DNA of 64,000 bases from Amanita rubescens (taxonomy: Eukaryota; Basidiomycota; Agaricomycetes; Agaricales; Amanitaceae), in NCBI GenBank assembly GCA_015039365.1, contig WION01000267.1, forward strand, positions 1 through 64,000. Reading direction: 5' to 3'. The notes beneath the pieces were generated by a model. It did not search any database. It saw only the letters and a program-made list of their open reading frames with translations, and was not told the DNA's origin. Below are positions 1-11,213 of the stretch, one piece after another. Position numbers and translations under genes: made by a program. How positions within the stretch are numbered: the first letter of the stretch is position 1; every line of letters starts with the position of its first letter.

Positions 1-990
1 AGAGATGAGCGATGTCCCTACTCGAACGTCGATCACGTTTTCCCCCCTTCTTCCAGAGAACGTAAGCAGACGTCAAGGCTCCCGAATTCGAATTGGCCCA
101 AGCCATCACAGTCCCGTTTTGCACGATCCCATGTTCTGACACTCTCGATCCAGCCTTGATTTGGGCCCAAAAGTAAGCTTTAAACGTATCTGCGGCGGCT
201 TTGATACTCGTCGGAGATAATCGAATCCTGTCTTTCGTCGTATACCAAACACGTCCACCTTTCCTTCCTCAGTTTGAGACACGTGCACTTGGCCAGTTGG
301 ATAAGTGATATTGGTCGGCGTCGATGTGATCACGCTCGGACGCGTTACTTCAACCAAGATCGAAGGCGCGAACCTGGCTTGACGGGCTATCTCTGTAGCG
401 GCTGTGTCCTCTCCAGGATAGTAGAACCGGACACTCACTAGAACTCTGCTAACCAACACCCTCTCCTCGACTCCTCCAACTCGACCGCATAATACGCAGG
501 CGAAACAACCTCACTCCCTGGCACTTTTCTCATCTTCCAATCTTCAAACTCCACTTTCACTCCCCCCCGGTTGGAGTACGCGGATGCGGACACGAACCCA
601 GGTACGATCCCGACGTACCCACTCTCGCCCATCCAAATCGCCGGTTGCCTCGTCGCCTGAAATCCCTTAATCCCCACTTCTTCTTCCTCTTCTTCCAAAG
701 CGGTAAAATTGTACGGCAACCGCGACACGAAATTACGATGCGTCATCGCGACCCATCTCACGCAAGGAAAGGGAGGACCGGTAGAGGGAATCATACCCCC
801 TGAATTGTTGGGTGTGTCTCCTCCGTTACCGATCAGCCTGCGGTGGTTAGTTATTTCAATGTGCTAGGAGAGAAGGGAGGGTGACGCACGGATTGACATG
901 ATCGTACGCTTCGCTTTTCGATTCAGTAAACCCCGGAGGAACACTCGCGGTGACTCTGACCACGAGCCAGAGAAAAGTCAAAAAGAGCAT
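1..990 (-). pseudogene. GH92 alpha-mannosidase-like gene, 5' part, frame-broken and cut by window edge
   Basis: Family: glycoside hydrolase 92 enzymes remove mannose from N-glycans and are often secreted by fungi. Seen: ATG at 990, a hydrophobic leader, exon 1 990-890, a GT-AG intron 889-838, then the N-terminal GH92 pattern (IGNGGDTPNNSGG, QPAIWMGESG, VTRPSVITSTPTNITYP, ERQD-like). The frame is lost about 450, where a stop at 438 precedes the continuing frame, and again near 240 and 215. There the expected residues continue (FKAYFWAQI, GIVQNGTVMAWANS) only after one-base shifts. At least three interruptions fall in about 800 bases and short introns cannot explain them. Catalytic parts lie beyond the left edge. 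It is either a decaying gene or a local run of sequence errors. The family call is firm; the pseudogene status is likely. Confidence 0.75.
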
Positions 991-1348
991 GTCACGCTTT
1001 GATCCGAGGGAGAGAGAGAAATTAATCGTGTACATTTGAATTTTCGTAACTAACTAACCTACTATATGCTTGCAAAGTAGTACTAACTTAGGTAGTAGTC
1101 GTAATGGGTAGTCATGAAAAATGGGGGTGGGGTAGTAGTAACTAGTAATAGTAATGGGGGTTGACATGAACAAATGCAATTGTACGTACTTTCGTAGTGA
1201 ACGTTGAACACGCGTGAGCATAACAACAAGACGTCGACCAGAGCGCGAGAGCGAGCGAGTGAGAGAGTGAGATAATGAGACAGAGGGAGGGGAAAAAAAG
1301 ACTCGAAAAAAAAACCGGAAAAAAAAGACAAAACAAACTAGAGAGCAC
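991..1348. other. Intergenic, GH92 promoter side and 3' flank of the GATA-like gene
   Basis: No gene is seen. The stretch holds short TAG/GTA-rich runs near 1075-1155 and an A-rich tract at 1290-1335. Open frames across it on the minus strand are low-complexity F/S-rich shadows. It is upstream of the GH92 start at 990 and downstream of the stop at 1349. Confidence 0.6.
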
Positions 1349-4042
1349 TCAACGCCTCCCATCGACCGCATCCAAAATCTCATCATCCGCATCCGTTTCT
1401 ACTTCCCCTCCCCCTGCTCCTCCTGTTCCAGAACCAGATGCCCCAGCAGCCTCTTCAATCTCCGCATCTACATCCGCATCTCCCTCTCCTTCATTTTCAC
1501 CTTCCACCTCGTTATCACCTTCCACCTCGACTTCCGCCTCTCCCTCCGCTTCTGCGTCCGCATCAGCATCGGCATCTCCATCCGCGTCCATATCCACCTG
1601 CGAAGGAGGAGAAATCGAAGAAGTCCGACTACCCCCTCCACTCCCCGGCGATCGTTTCAGTCCCGGTCCCGTAGTACTGCTTCCTGTCGGTGGACCACCA
1701 CTACCGCCGCCTCTCGACGAACGATCATTCCTCGATCCCCCCCGACTACTGGCATTACTACCCCCTTGCGCATGCGAAACAGGGGAAGGAACAGCTTTAG
1801 TAGCTGCGGCTGCAGCAGCCCCCGCCCCTCTTCCAACATTCGACAACGGCAGTTCGTCATTGATCGAGGCTATAGCTGGGGGTGGACTCAATACCCTTCC
1901 ATTTCCATTCCCTGCGGTAGCGTTGGTATTTATTGACGAAGAGGACGCGTGGTTTGCTGAGGATTTGGAGGAGGTAGAGACGGCAGCGACGAGGGCAGAC
2001 CTCGCATCTGAATCGTCGCGGTATCCCGTGTTGACCAACGTATCCGAGCGGTGTATCCCACGATCAGACGTAACAGACGGCATGGATTGTGATTGTTGAA
2101 GAACATTACGAGAAGTTTGAGTTTGTTGTGGCTGGGGTTGAGATTGCTGTTGTTGTTGTTGTTGGGGGTGGTGGTGCTGTTGCGAATGGGAATGAGGATG
2201 GGGTGTATGGAGCGCCCCGATGCTGCTGAGCGAATTCGAGGCGGAGAGCTGCTGCGACTCGAGATTACCTCTCCGTTCAACGCGTTTCATTTTTTTGCGG
2301 CAACTATTTCTTTTATTAGCAAGAGACGCCCGGGAGTTTGGCCCCACGTAAGCAACACGTACCGATCACAAACGGTACCTGGTCCCATGGGTCCTGGTCC
2401 CCATTTCTCGACACATTTTCCTTCCTTGTAGCGGCCAGGCATTCCGCATTGACGACATATCCGCTGACCCTGGCTGTTGACTGGCGGGTAGATGTGCTGC
2501 GGTGTAGGAGGTGGCGCATCAGCCGATCCTGACGAAAAGAGAAACTACGGTGAGACGGGCCGGATGGCTAAAAAAGAACATACCAGTTCCCGTTGTGGCC
2601 AAGTTACCGACGCTACCCCCACTGGCGGAAAATTTATTCTTCTTCTGCGGAGCTCCGGTGACAACGGGCGCAAAGACGTGGGTCTGGATGGTCTGCACGT
2701 GGCAGGGTGCCGGCATGGCGGCGACGTGATTCTCTGTCACTAGTGGGACAGAGGCGGAAGCATGCGGGGCACGTGGCCTGTAATTATGGATTAGCTGCTG
2801 TTGGGGCGGAGGAGAATCGCCTTGAGGCCGAGGGGGATTATGCTGCTGTTGCGGAGGCTGTTGCTGCTGTTGTTGCTGAATAGAATGGAGAGTGGGTTCG
2901 TTTGATGACGGATAGCGCTGATGGGAAGGATCCTCTCTATGATGTCGGCGACGATGGGATCGCTGTGAAGCAGCATCACCCGCAGATCCCGGTGTCCCCC
3001 CATTGCCATTTGCGGCTTCGAGGAGCATCTCGTCTACAGACAATGAGCTCCTACTGGAGCGACTGGAGGAACGCGAACGTGAACGGCTGCGACCTCGATG
3101 GTTTGCATACTCGGGTTCCCCGCCGGCAGGTGGCACGATCATGCGCGCCTGGGTAGGGCGACGTTGGTCTTGATAGATGCGCTCTCGGGATTCTATTGCT
3201 TGCGGGGGTAAGGGTTGATGGCGCTGATGCATATAAGCGAGATTCTAAGACGCGATTTGGTTAGAAGCGAGGCATCAAACAAAAAGACGGGTACTGACCG
3301 ACTCGGAGTAGGCAGTTCGTTCGTCGCGACCCCTGCGATCGTCGCCAAACCCTTTTAACTTTTTTTGGGGTGGTTGTCCGGAGAGTGCATCGACATAACC
3401 GGACCTGTCTGTACTCTCTTCTCTAGGGCGACGGCCGTTTGCGCTTGGTGCGGGATGGGGTGGCAGGGCCATCGGTGGGAATGACTGGGAGTGGGAAGAC
3501 CGATGGCCATGCGGAGATGGGCGGTTAGCGGGGTAGGGGGTTCTAGAGTGATTTTGAGGAGGAGGCATGCTCCCTGGCGCGGGGTAGGAAAAAGGCATGG
3601 AGATGGCAGCTTGGAGAGGAATACTAGCAAGGACAAGGGGAGCGCCGGGACTGTCAGCAATGATTTTTGCAAAGTTGGCGCGGGCATCTGCGGCGCGGAA
3701 TTCTACAGTTTGAAGGTAGCGGTCAAGTTGGTGCCATGAATCAAGGATAATACGCCTGCGGTTCTCGGAGTCATCTCTAGCTGCTTCTGCTTCGATTGCA
3801 CGTTGCTCAAAGTCATGAATGATACGAGAAGTGTCTGCAAGAGGAGATTTTGGGTCAGAGAGAGAGGATAGCGCGTGGTAGCGGCGCTCAATGTCTTCGG
3901 CGCGTTTCTTTGCTTGTGTGAGTTCGCGACGAAGAACATCAGCTTCTTTAAGTGCATCTGTTAGTAAAGCGGCTAGCTGAGCGGAGAGGAGGGTGAAGCG
4001 GGAGATGAGGGCGGGGGCGGGTCGGGGTCGCGTTGGGAGGGA
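1349..4042 (-). CDS. GATA-like zinc-finger protein with N-terminal coiled coil
   Basis: Exons by eye: about 4042-3299, 3244-2584, 2528-2363 and 2303-1349, all with GT-AG introns and consistent phase, giving roughly 840 residues. The first exon encodes an Ala/Leu/Glu-rich coiled coil (LLSAQLAALLTDALKEADVL and following, about 110 residues). The middle is Pro/Ser/Gln/Arg-rich. The third exon and start of the fourth form CRQC ... VCDRC followed by a basic KKMKRVERR stretch. This resembles a GATA finger (W..GP.GP.TVC..C), but the loop between the Cys pairs is 25 residues, not 17-20, and holds an extra Cys. The tail has poly-Q, Ser/Gly and Asp/Glu-Ala repeats. It is probably a nuclear DNA-binding regulator (inference). 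The start codon is unresolved: the frame enters exon 1 just after a CTGACAG acceptor-like site at 4043-4049, and the ATG at 4053 is in another frame. Confidence 0.7.
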
Positions 4043-4442
4043 CTGTCAGGCATTGAGGTGGCACTCCGCACTCGCGGCTTGATAAAACTCGGCGCTTCCG
4101 CCGCCGGCCCGGCCGTTAACGGTCCTATTTAATCGATCGCCCGATATAGCCCGCTTTCCCGCCGCGTGCCCGCCTCATGTCCGGCTCCCCTTCCTTGGCC
4201 TCGCGGCTTACATGAGGCTTTTTTTTTCTTTCTCACAAATAGCACTTTTTAACTTCCGACACCACACAGCACGGAACTTTCCGAAACAGCAAAATCACGT
4301 GATTCATTGCCATAAATGTATCACAAGGCGAGATAAGCAAATACGTTCGACAGCATCGACTCAGAAAGAGTCGAATGCAAACTTCTCTCTTTCTTGTTCA
4401 ACCAAAGCTCACTTGGACCTTGCATTCAATTACAAGGGCTTT
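4043..4442. promoter_or_regulatory. Shared upstream region between divergent GATA-like and BCAS3-like genes
   Basis: The two genes diverge from here. It holds a GC-rich stretch (4085-4180) with the 5' end or first small exon of the minus-strand gene, and a T-run at 4219-4227. The plus frame is open from an ATG at 4212, but that reading is basic and low in conserved features, so the ATG at 4443 was preferred for the BCAS3-like gene. Confidence 0.4.
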
Positions 4443-7400
4443 ATGCAATCTCACAATGTTCATTCTTACGACGAATTCCTTCTCTCAGACGACCAAGTTC
4501 CTACTCCAGGCGATTCCTCTTCTGCCCACAGCTCAACTTTACTAGAATTTCACCAACCTGCAGTCGTCCGTTCAGATGATGATGATCACGACGCTTACCG
4601 CTCACCTCCGTTCATACAGGCACCACTTCCTGACGACGATATCCTCGACAAGCGGCAACAACGTCATTCTCCGCAACCACTCCCTGTACGGCCTCGAATC
4701 GCCATGTCCTCCAATCCCGACTCCGCCGCCCTCGCTTTATCGGGTCATACCCGTTCTCCTATCCTTGCTCGGTAAGTCCATAGACATCTCAAACGCAACG
4801 CGCTCACTGACATACACAACAGGGAACAATCCACCCTCCAATCATTCTCTCATACTTTACGAACCTATGTCCCTTCAGCAATTCACATCCCCGTCCCTCT
4901 CCCCTCCCCTTCCCCCCCTCTTCTCTCAACCAGGCCCGTCAGTTTTGGCTCGTTTAGCGCATCAAGGGACGCGTCCCGACCCGAACATAGTCCTATCGTT
5001 CAATTCCCCCCTCGGCGCGGAGACCACGACCACCCTCCTTCTCCGCGCTCGCACGGACGAACCCTCAGCCAACCAGCAGGCCTAGCACAAGCTCTCCAAT
5101 ACAGAGAAGATCATCATAATTCACGTTCCCCACGGGGTTTGTCCTATCCAGGGTCGGAAGCTACCCACGCAGAACCGATCCAATGGGCAAAATGGGACAG
5201 GATCAATGATAAGTGCGTATCGACCCTGCATTGAGTACTTGCCTTTTTCACCAACGTGTGTTTCTTCACAGGAGATTCCTCATCCTCGCGTATCCCTCGG
5301 GTTTCCAGCTTTGGGACTGCACGAGTCTTTCATCCGTCACTGAGGTTTTGAACCTGAACACGACCTCGGATGAATGGCACGGCGGTGGCGAGATTGTACA
5401 TGCGGCTTTGTTGCCGTCTCCAAGTTCTCAGGCCGTTAGACATTTTGGTGATCCTTACGCTCAAGACCGACCTTTGCTCGGCATAATGTGAGTCTCTCGA
5501 CGTTTCTCATTCACCCGACTGACGAGACAAAAGTATAAATTTGGACAATGACAAGGACTCTTCCACATTGTTTATTTATTCTCTTTCTAGACAGGGATTA
5601 ATCCACCAGGTCGAGCTTAATGGCCAAGCGGTATCGTTTGAAGCTAACGCACATTTCATCGTAATCGTGCGTCGCCCATTGCTCCTTCTCTCTTCGATCA
5701 CTGACTCACCCCACCAGAGCTTAACAAACCCTGCAACATTACAAATTTACTCTCCAACAACATTTAAACAAATATACACCATCTCTTCCAGCTCTCTCAT
5801 TCCATTTGCGCATTCACGCGGTATATATTCGAGTTTGGCATCTAAATTATTTACAACCGGTGGAAACAACAAGAACTACGAACAATCTGTATTTTTAGGT
5901 CAAGGTCAACCAGAAGAACAACAATCCCATCCGGCCCCTAGGCCAGTTTTCGCGCTCTCGCACCGCCTCTTGGCATACGCCTCTCCTCCCTCTTTATCCT
6001 CAATCAGCGGTACCCAAGCCCACCCTCACCGATCCCCATCCTGCGGATCTGGTGGTCCCTCCTCCCAAGCATCACCCTCGACGTCCCCTTTCAGCCTCAA
6101 CATGACTCAAGCAGATCTAGGAAACGCCGCGATCAAAGTCGGCGGAAGCTTGCTAAGCGGGATGAAGACACTCGGCGGGATGGCATTGACGGCTGCCAAG
6201 AATCACATGATGGCTTCGAGTTCTCCTTCCAGCGTCAATTATTATTACGACTCGCCCGCTAATACTGCTGCTACTACAACCGCTACTACCTTGGAGTACG
6301 CCCGACGACAGCCATCGTACGCTCACCAGCAACAGCAAGGAGGAGGGCACAGGAAATACGTATCCATCAGTGCACCCTCGGGCGCTGCCGACCCTCCAGG
6401 CGATTCTAGATCCCGCGGGAGACGATACTCTGTCACGTCCATGACGTCGCAAGACAGTACCGGTCGATCCTATTCAGGGAGCGAACAAGCGCATCAAACA
6501 TCTGCGTCTCCGGTTGTTCCTAATGTGGCTATAGCCGAACAACAACGACAAGGGTCGTACGTGACGATTTTGGACTTGATGCCCCTCCTTACGGCGAACG
6601 CAACACCGGGCGCAGGAGGAGGAGGTGGTGGTGGAGGGGGAGGAGGAGGGTCGCCGGTCGTAGTCGCGGAATGGCTTACGTCGAGGAGTCAACCGGTGGC
6701 TGGGTTAAAGTTTTCTCCGGATGGGTGTAGTCTGATCGTCGTACCGATGAACGGGCAGGTGTCGCATGTATGGCAGATTAGGCCTAGTCCGGGTGTGTTG
6801 AGGATAAACCAAATTGGAGTGGTGGGAACGGGAAGTGGGGATGGGGACCTCCATTCCAAGTCGGGGAGGGAGAATTCAGGGAGTGGAGGCGTGGGGAGTG
6901 GTGGTGGGCCAGATGTGATGGTCCGAATGTATCATCTGCACCGGGGACGTTCACCTGCCGTCATTGATGACGTGGCGTGGGCTCAGGACGGGCGTTGGGT
7001 GGCTATCGGCTCGCAGCGTCCCACCGTACACGTGTTTCCCGTCAATCCGTATGGGGGCAAACCTGATTTGAGGAGTCACACGAAAGGCAAGGTTATCAAT
7101 GTCAATGAATTGGTACGTGGTTTGTTCTTTTTTTCGCCGTGATGGTGATCTGATGGTTTGCGCAGCAACCTTCTTCGGTGGAGGTTAGCCCGCTCGTTAG
7201 GTTGCGCGCGTCTAAACCCCGGTTGTCTGATCCAAGGGCGAGGAGAGCCTCGTTGGCTTTTGCATTTGTCGATTCTCCTGAAGCTTGTCTCCCTAGCAGT
7301 CTCTTACCTTCGTCGTCCACTCCTCTAGGCGGGGAACTCTTGTCCACAAGTCCACACCACCGCAGCCGTCCAACAAACTACCAAGATCTACTCGTATTTG

Positions 7401-8695
7401 ATCCAGCCGACGGTATGCTCTCCCTTCAACGCATCACGACAGACGTCAAGGCAAAAGATCAAAGTTTGTCCGTAGCCGCATCCGTGTCCATGTCAGCTTT
7501 AGGCGCGACCGCGACGAGCGTATCGCTTCCTGGACTAGGCGGAGCGGGAAAGTTGAGCTCCTCTCCTGCATCCTCGATCGCTTATTCCATATCAGCGGCG
7601 TCAAACGCGTCGAGTAGGAATACGAACCCGGATGTGAACGTGTCCCATGATTTAGTGGGCAAAGAGTCGGTCGTGGCTACGTGGAATTTGCAACGAAGGC
7701 GAGATTGGGAGGAAATTCGTCAGCCGATCGTCTTGGGAACGCGGTCGACTGGGACGGGAAAGAAAATGAAGAACAAGTCGAATTACCTCGCATACGCAGA
7801 ACTTTCGACGTTTTCTCGCTCTCCTCGGGTCTTACACCGCTCCGTCTACCTGTCTCACCAATTCTCGTTTTACACTCTAGGCGAGGACTATCACGCCCTC
7901 CTCAGGCGTTCACAGCTAGACATTTCCGGACAAAAACTCGAAGTCCGGAAAAACGTCGAAATTAGTCCGTTTCCTTCAAGTAGTGGCACCCATGACGCGT
8001 CGGAATCGTTTATCGAGGGAGGGTTCGCTCATCATCGTCATCATCACCATCACACTCGTAGGATTTCAGGATCGTTCGACGAACCGCTTGCGAGTGCCTT
8101 GGCAGGAGGCCTCGAATACTCCTCCATCGCGCCACCCGTGTTACCGATGTACCCCAACGGAGCACCCAGTTCCCGTCCCCGTACGCTGAGAAATTCAATC
8201 CCGATACGCACGATCGGGGATGGGATGAGCGAGGGGTTGAGTTTGCTCAGGAGGGAGATTAATAAAGTCCGATCGCCGCATTTGTTGCCGAGGACGGAAC
8301 ACGGTCCGCCGTCGACGACTTCGCCAGGGTTGGTTCCGCTCGAGTTTGATGAAGAGGATGAAGATTTTTTGGGTCGTGATACGTTGGATGCGCTCGATTC
8401 CGGTCCGAGTGAGCGAGAACGAGGCGATGTCGTACCCGTTCCAGACGTATCTTCCTCACCTATCGATCACGCATTGATTGACGACGTTGACGACGTTTCG
8501 GGTGGAGGTGGTTGGGACTCTCAAGATCGGCAAGCGGTCGAGGACGAAGAACGGTTTCACGATTTGTTGATTGCCCCCGGGACGTTTGGTGAGGAGACGG
8601 TGGTGTTGCCCAAGCAAGAGGAAAAGGAGCGGGTGGGATCCTCTTCATCGGGAGGGAAGAAGAAGAAGGGAAAGTCGAAGAAGCTTCGGTACTGA
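4443..8695 (+). CDS. BCAS3: BCAS3-like WD40 propeller protein
   Basis: Six exons by eye: 4443-4771, 4823-5212, 5272-5487, 5534-5666, 5718-7112 and 7166-8695, with GT-AG introns of 46-59 bases and continuous phase; about 1330 residues. WD40-type strands are visible: ILAYPSGFQLWDC, then a FALSHRLLAYAS step, VAGLKFSPDGCSLIVV, and the BCAS3 signature around MYHLHRG, VDDVAW-like (IDDVAWAQDGRWVAIGS), VHVFPVNPYGG, followed by the KGKVINVNEL segment. In animals BCAS3 pairs with PHAF1 at the phagophore in autophagy and also has cytoskeletal roles; the fungal role is not shown here. Long Ser-rich insertions, a Gly run (about 6620-6650) and a His run (8035-8055) interrupt the propeller. The C-terminus is acidic, then Lys-rich. 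Start could also be the in-frame ATG at 4212. Confidence 0.85.
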
Positions 8696-9136
8696 TGCAT
8701 CGATATACTGTAGTAGCATAATAGTACTAGTAGCGGTTGAAGCATAGTATAATGTATACGCAACCCTAGCTCTTCTCTGTATGTCATCGATCGCTTCGTG
8801 GGAAACGCGTGGAATATCTAACTCTTCACAGTGTTGGTTTTCACGTTGCCCTCTGCCCTATTCCTCGGACAAAGAGTATGACATATCCGATATAATCGTA
8901 AGACGGTCAACTTAGTCCCGGGCTTCCGAACGCAACCTCTTCTTGCGCGGTCGGCCCGAAGGTGGGCAGTTGGAACAGACCCAGAGCCTGTGCCTCGCTC
9001 AAGCGTCGTGTAGAGTCGTGTAGAGGTTTTTCGAACATATTTACACGTGTGGGTCGTTATTGTTACACAAGGATGTATACTGAAGGTTTTGCTGATGCAA
9101 TCGACAAAACGGGTCTCATAGCCTACAATTTAGACT
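8696..9136. other. Intergenic, 3' flank of BCAS3-like gene
   Basis: No gene is seen. From about 9040 the sequence (GGATGTATAC...GGTTTTGCTGATGCAATC) matches 12018-12065 and so belongs to the downstream flank of the F-type gene copy. Confidence 0.5.
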
Positions 9137-9441
9137 TTACCCCACTGACTCCTGAGCAAAGCGGGGGAGAGGGATCTCCAGGACCTCCACACTGGTACCA
9201 CTGCCACCAGGTATACGATCGAGTTGGAGCACCTTGAAACGATACTGAGTGTCTAGTTTACCCTCGCACTGTGTGAGTCACTTGAACGATTCGGGTTGTA
9301 TAGATCACTGACATATGGTATATTATAATAGTCGCCAGGAGGAGGCTTCACAGAACCAATCATCTTAAAATCACCTTTGAGCTTGAAAGTAAAGTATTCA
9401 TGTGCAGTCTCACTCGGGACGAACGGATTCCTAGTGTCAAC
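9137..9441 (-). pseudogene. 3' remnant of an F-type secreted protein gene
   Basis: Two exons match the last two exons of gene F (12097-13163). Exon about 9441-9313 encodes HEYFTFKLKGDFKMIGSVK and ends NIPY before GTCAGT; gene F has YYTFRVDPQFGIIGSKRE and ends AVPY before GTGAGT. After a 44-base intron, exon 9268-9137 encodes CEGKLDTQYRFKVLQLD and ends in TAA, like the last exon of F (TNGTKHRFLALKV). The first three exons, including the signal peptide, are missing. At 9455 the sequence joins head to head to an A-type gene remnant. It probably makes no protein. Confidence 0.7.
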
Positions 9442-9452
9442 ATGATTAAACG

Positions 9453-9698
9453 ATGAGTCTAGAGAAATTATGGGTCGAGCGCGTGGAGGAAGCACATCTA
9501 CAACCTCACAAGCTTGAGGAATTTGTCCTTCGTCTCGAGAAGCAAAATCGATTAAAAAGGTGGTGGCCCGGTGCTGTTATTGATACAGGTGTCGTCGTTT
9601 ATCGCCCGGCTGGTCCAGGATGGCCCGGGACGGATAGGTACCACGAGCATAATTCCTTCGTAAGTTTTGACTCTTTTTCTTCCCAGATTACGAACTAA
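9453..9698 (+). pseudogene. 3' exon remnant of an A-type secreted protein gene
   Basis: The reading frame matches the last exon of gene A (10819-11127): LWVERVEEAHLQPHKLEEFV against VWVEHVKEKSLRPHQLEEFV, then a GPG-type C-terminal tail. The two upstream exons with the signal peptide are absent. The break lies beside the F-type remnant on the other strand. The 3' flank (9771-9915) is also shared with gene A (11214-11355). It is a truncated copy left by a deletion that took the common upstream region of the pair. Confidence 0.7.
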
Positions 9699-9770
9699 CT
9701 GATTGTTCGTAGGACGGTGTCATTTCCCAGGAAAGCTCCCCCATAAACATTGAGAAGTGACGTACCCTAA

Positions 9771-10230
9771 TTCAGTTTCGTTTGACCTGTGTTTATGTGT
9801 AGGCAATTTAATCAAGAGCTTACTCCTGAGTGACTGCTCGCATCACCGCAGTAACACTTCATCAGTTCTGTACTGGAGACATATTCAATAGATCGCGTGA
9901 CTATCGCGCAAAGGGTTCGAGCGTTCAAGCTTGAGGAGTCAGAGGTCACGCTGAGCAACGATCGTGATTCGCGGGTATCTCAGCATCCATATCCTGACAG
10001 ATCCAAACTCGCTTGGCGCTGTCAGTGGTTAAGGGCATGGGCCTGACAACCAGAGATGTTACGAGCAAGTGCGTTGTCGAGGGACGAAAAGCTATGTCAC
10101 TGCCTAGAGAGTTTCGGCGAGCAGGAGTAAGATCGTGTATACACGCCTGTGGATCATGGTGAGCGTGGGATCCGAGAATATATACGCTCGCTAACCGCAA
10201 CATCAACAACTCACGTTTCATCGAGAACGT
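9771..10230 (+). repeat. Direct repeat, copy 1: shared A-to-F intergenic flank
   Basis: Two blocks, 9771-9915 and about 10065-10230, recur in the same order at 11214-11355 and 11815-11992. Examples: AGAGCTTACTCCTGAGTGAC, and CGCTCGCTAACCGCAACATC near the right end. They show that the A-flank-F unit was tandemly duplicated. Confidence 0.75.
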
Positions 10231-10361
10231 CTAATGCCCACCACATGCCTGTGCAGCTATATATGGAGGGCCTACCGTATCGTAACATCGTCGTCACACG
10301 TCTCTAGATCCGTGAAGTCTCAGCTTGATTGTCTCTATGAATCGCATATGGCGGATTGCAA

Positions 10362-10432
10362 ACATTGATGCTCGTGACCATCATTGACTGCTACGTCTGA
10401 CGATTCCCCATCATACCCGCAGCAGTCGACGG
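10362..10432 (+). promoter_or_regulatory. Conserved upstream block of gene A
   Basis: Contains ATTGATGCTCGTGACCAT and CATACCCGCAGCAGTCGACG, about 70-135 bases before the ATG at 10497. Matching blocks precede gene B (15500-15562) and gene C (16294-16358), and an orphan lies at 13328-13402. A second short match, GGCTGGTCCTGTAGGAA, lies directly before the start codon of A and C, and with small changes B. It is likely a promoter/5'UTR element shared by duplicates. Confidence 0.6.
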
Positions 10433-10496
10433 TGCGGATAAATACTTCCCTCGCTCTAGTGCCCAGACCCCACAGGCTGGTCCTGTAGGAACAAAT

Positions 10497-11127
10497 ATGC
10501 GTCTTTCTTTCCTTCCCATCCTCTTTATCCTCTTCTCTACCGTATGCGCGATTCCCGTGCCCGCTGAGGATCATGGGGATCATTCCGCTGTGCGTGTATT
10601 TTTCTAAGTCCACGGCTCTTAACGCTAACAATTGATTTTCTGTTGAAACATAAGGCTCATACTACCATTTACCCACCAGTACCCCCCGAATTCTCTTCTA
10701 TCACAAATGACCCTGAAGTCCTGGCAGTATGTCCATATTGTTACTTCACGCGCTATGAGTTCTGACGATTGTTCAATTAATTTTTTTCTCTTGAACCCGT
10801 GATATGATTCAACAAAAGAAACTGCGAGAGGAAGTAAAGCATAAAGAGTGCACTCCGGCTCGTGCTAAATGGCTCCTCGACAAATGGGATCCAAAACCAG
10901 TTGGTTTGTTGCCAGGGTCCACGAGGGCTCCCACAGTGATGGGTGGAGAGGATGTCTGGGTCGAGCACGTGAAGGAAAAGAGTCTACGACCTCACCAGCT
11001 TGAGGAATTTGTCCTTCGTCTCGAGAAGGAAAAGCAATTGAAAGAGTGGCGGTCTGGTGCTTTTATTAATCCAGCTGTCATTGTTTATCACAATTCCCCG
11101 GCTGGTCCAGGAGGGACGGGAGCGTAA
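10497..11127 (+). CDS. Small secreted protein A
   Basis: Three exons: 10497-10589, 10655-10726 and 10819-11127; all junctions are phase 0 and the product is 157 residues. Exon 1 is a signal peptide (MRLSFLPILFILFSTVCA). Exon 2 is a short Pro-rich spacer. Exon 3 is charged, with KLREEV, one Cys in KECTPAR, and a conserved WVEHV...RPHQLEEFVLRLEKE segment ending in a Gly/Pro-rich tail. Gene B has the same exon layout, and a truncated copy lies at 9453. I do not recognise a named family. Secretion is inferred from the leader; a role in interaction with host or competitors is possible but not shown. The promoter block is shared with genes B and C. Confidence 0.7.
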
Positions 11128-11213
11128 CACCAGCTACATGATGATGACTTCGTAGGTTTTATCCCTTTTTCTTTCCGGATTACGGACTAACTGTCATAAT
11201 ATAGCGGCCCTTA

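Noticed and set aside
1275..2099. 274-residue plus-strand Ser/Pro-rich frame
   Set aside because: It is the antisense of the acidic/Ser-rich tail of the GATA-like gene; low-complexity DNA leaves several frames open.
4212..4442. Longer N-terminus for the BCAS3-like gene
   Set aside because: In frame but without conserved features; looks like translated 5'UTR, so the start at 4443 was preferred.
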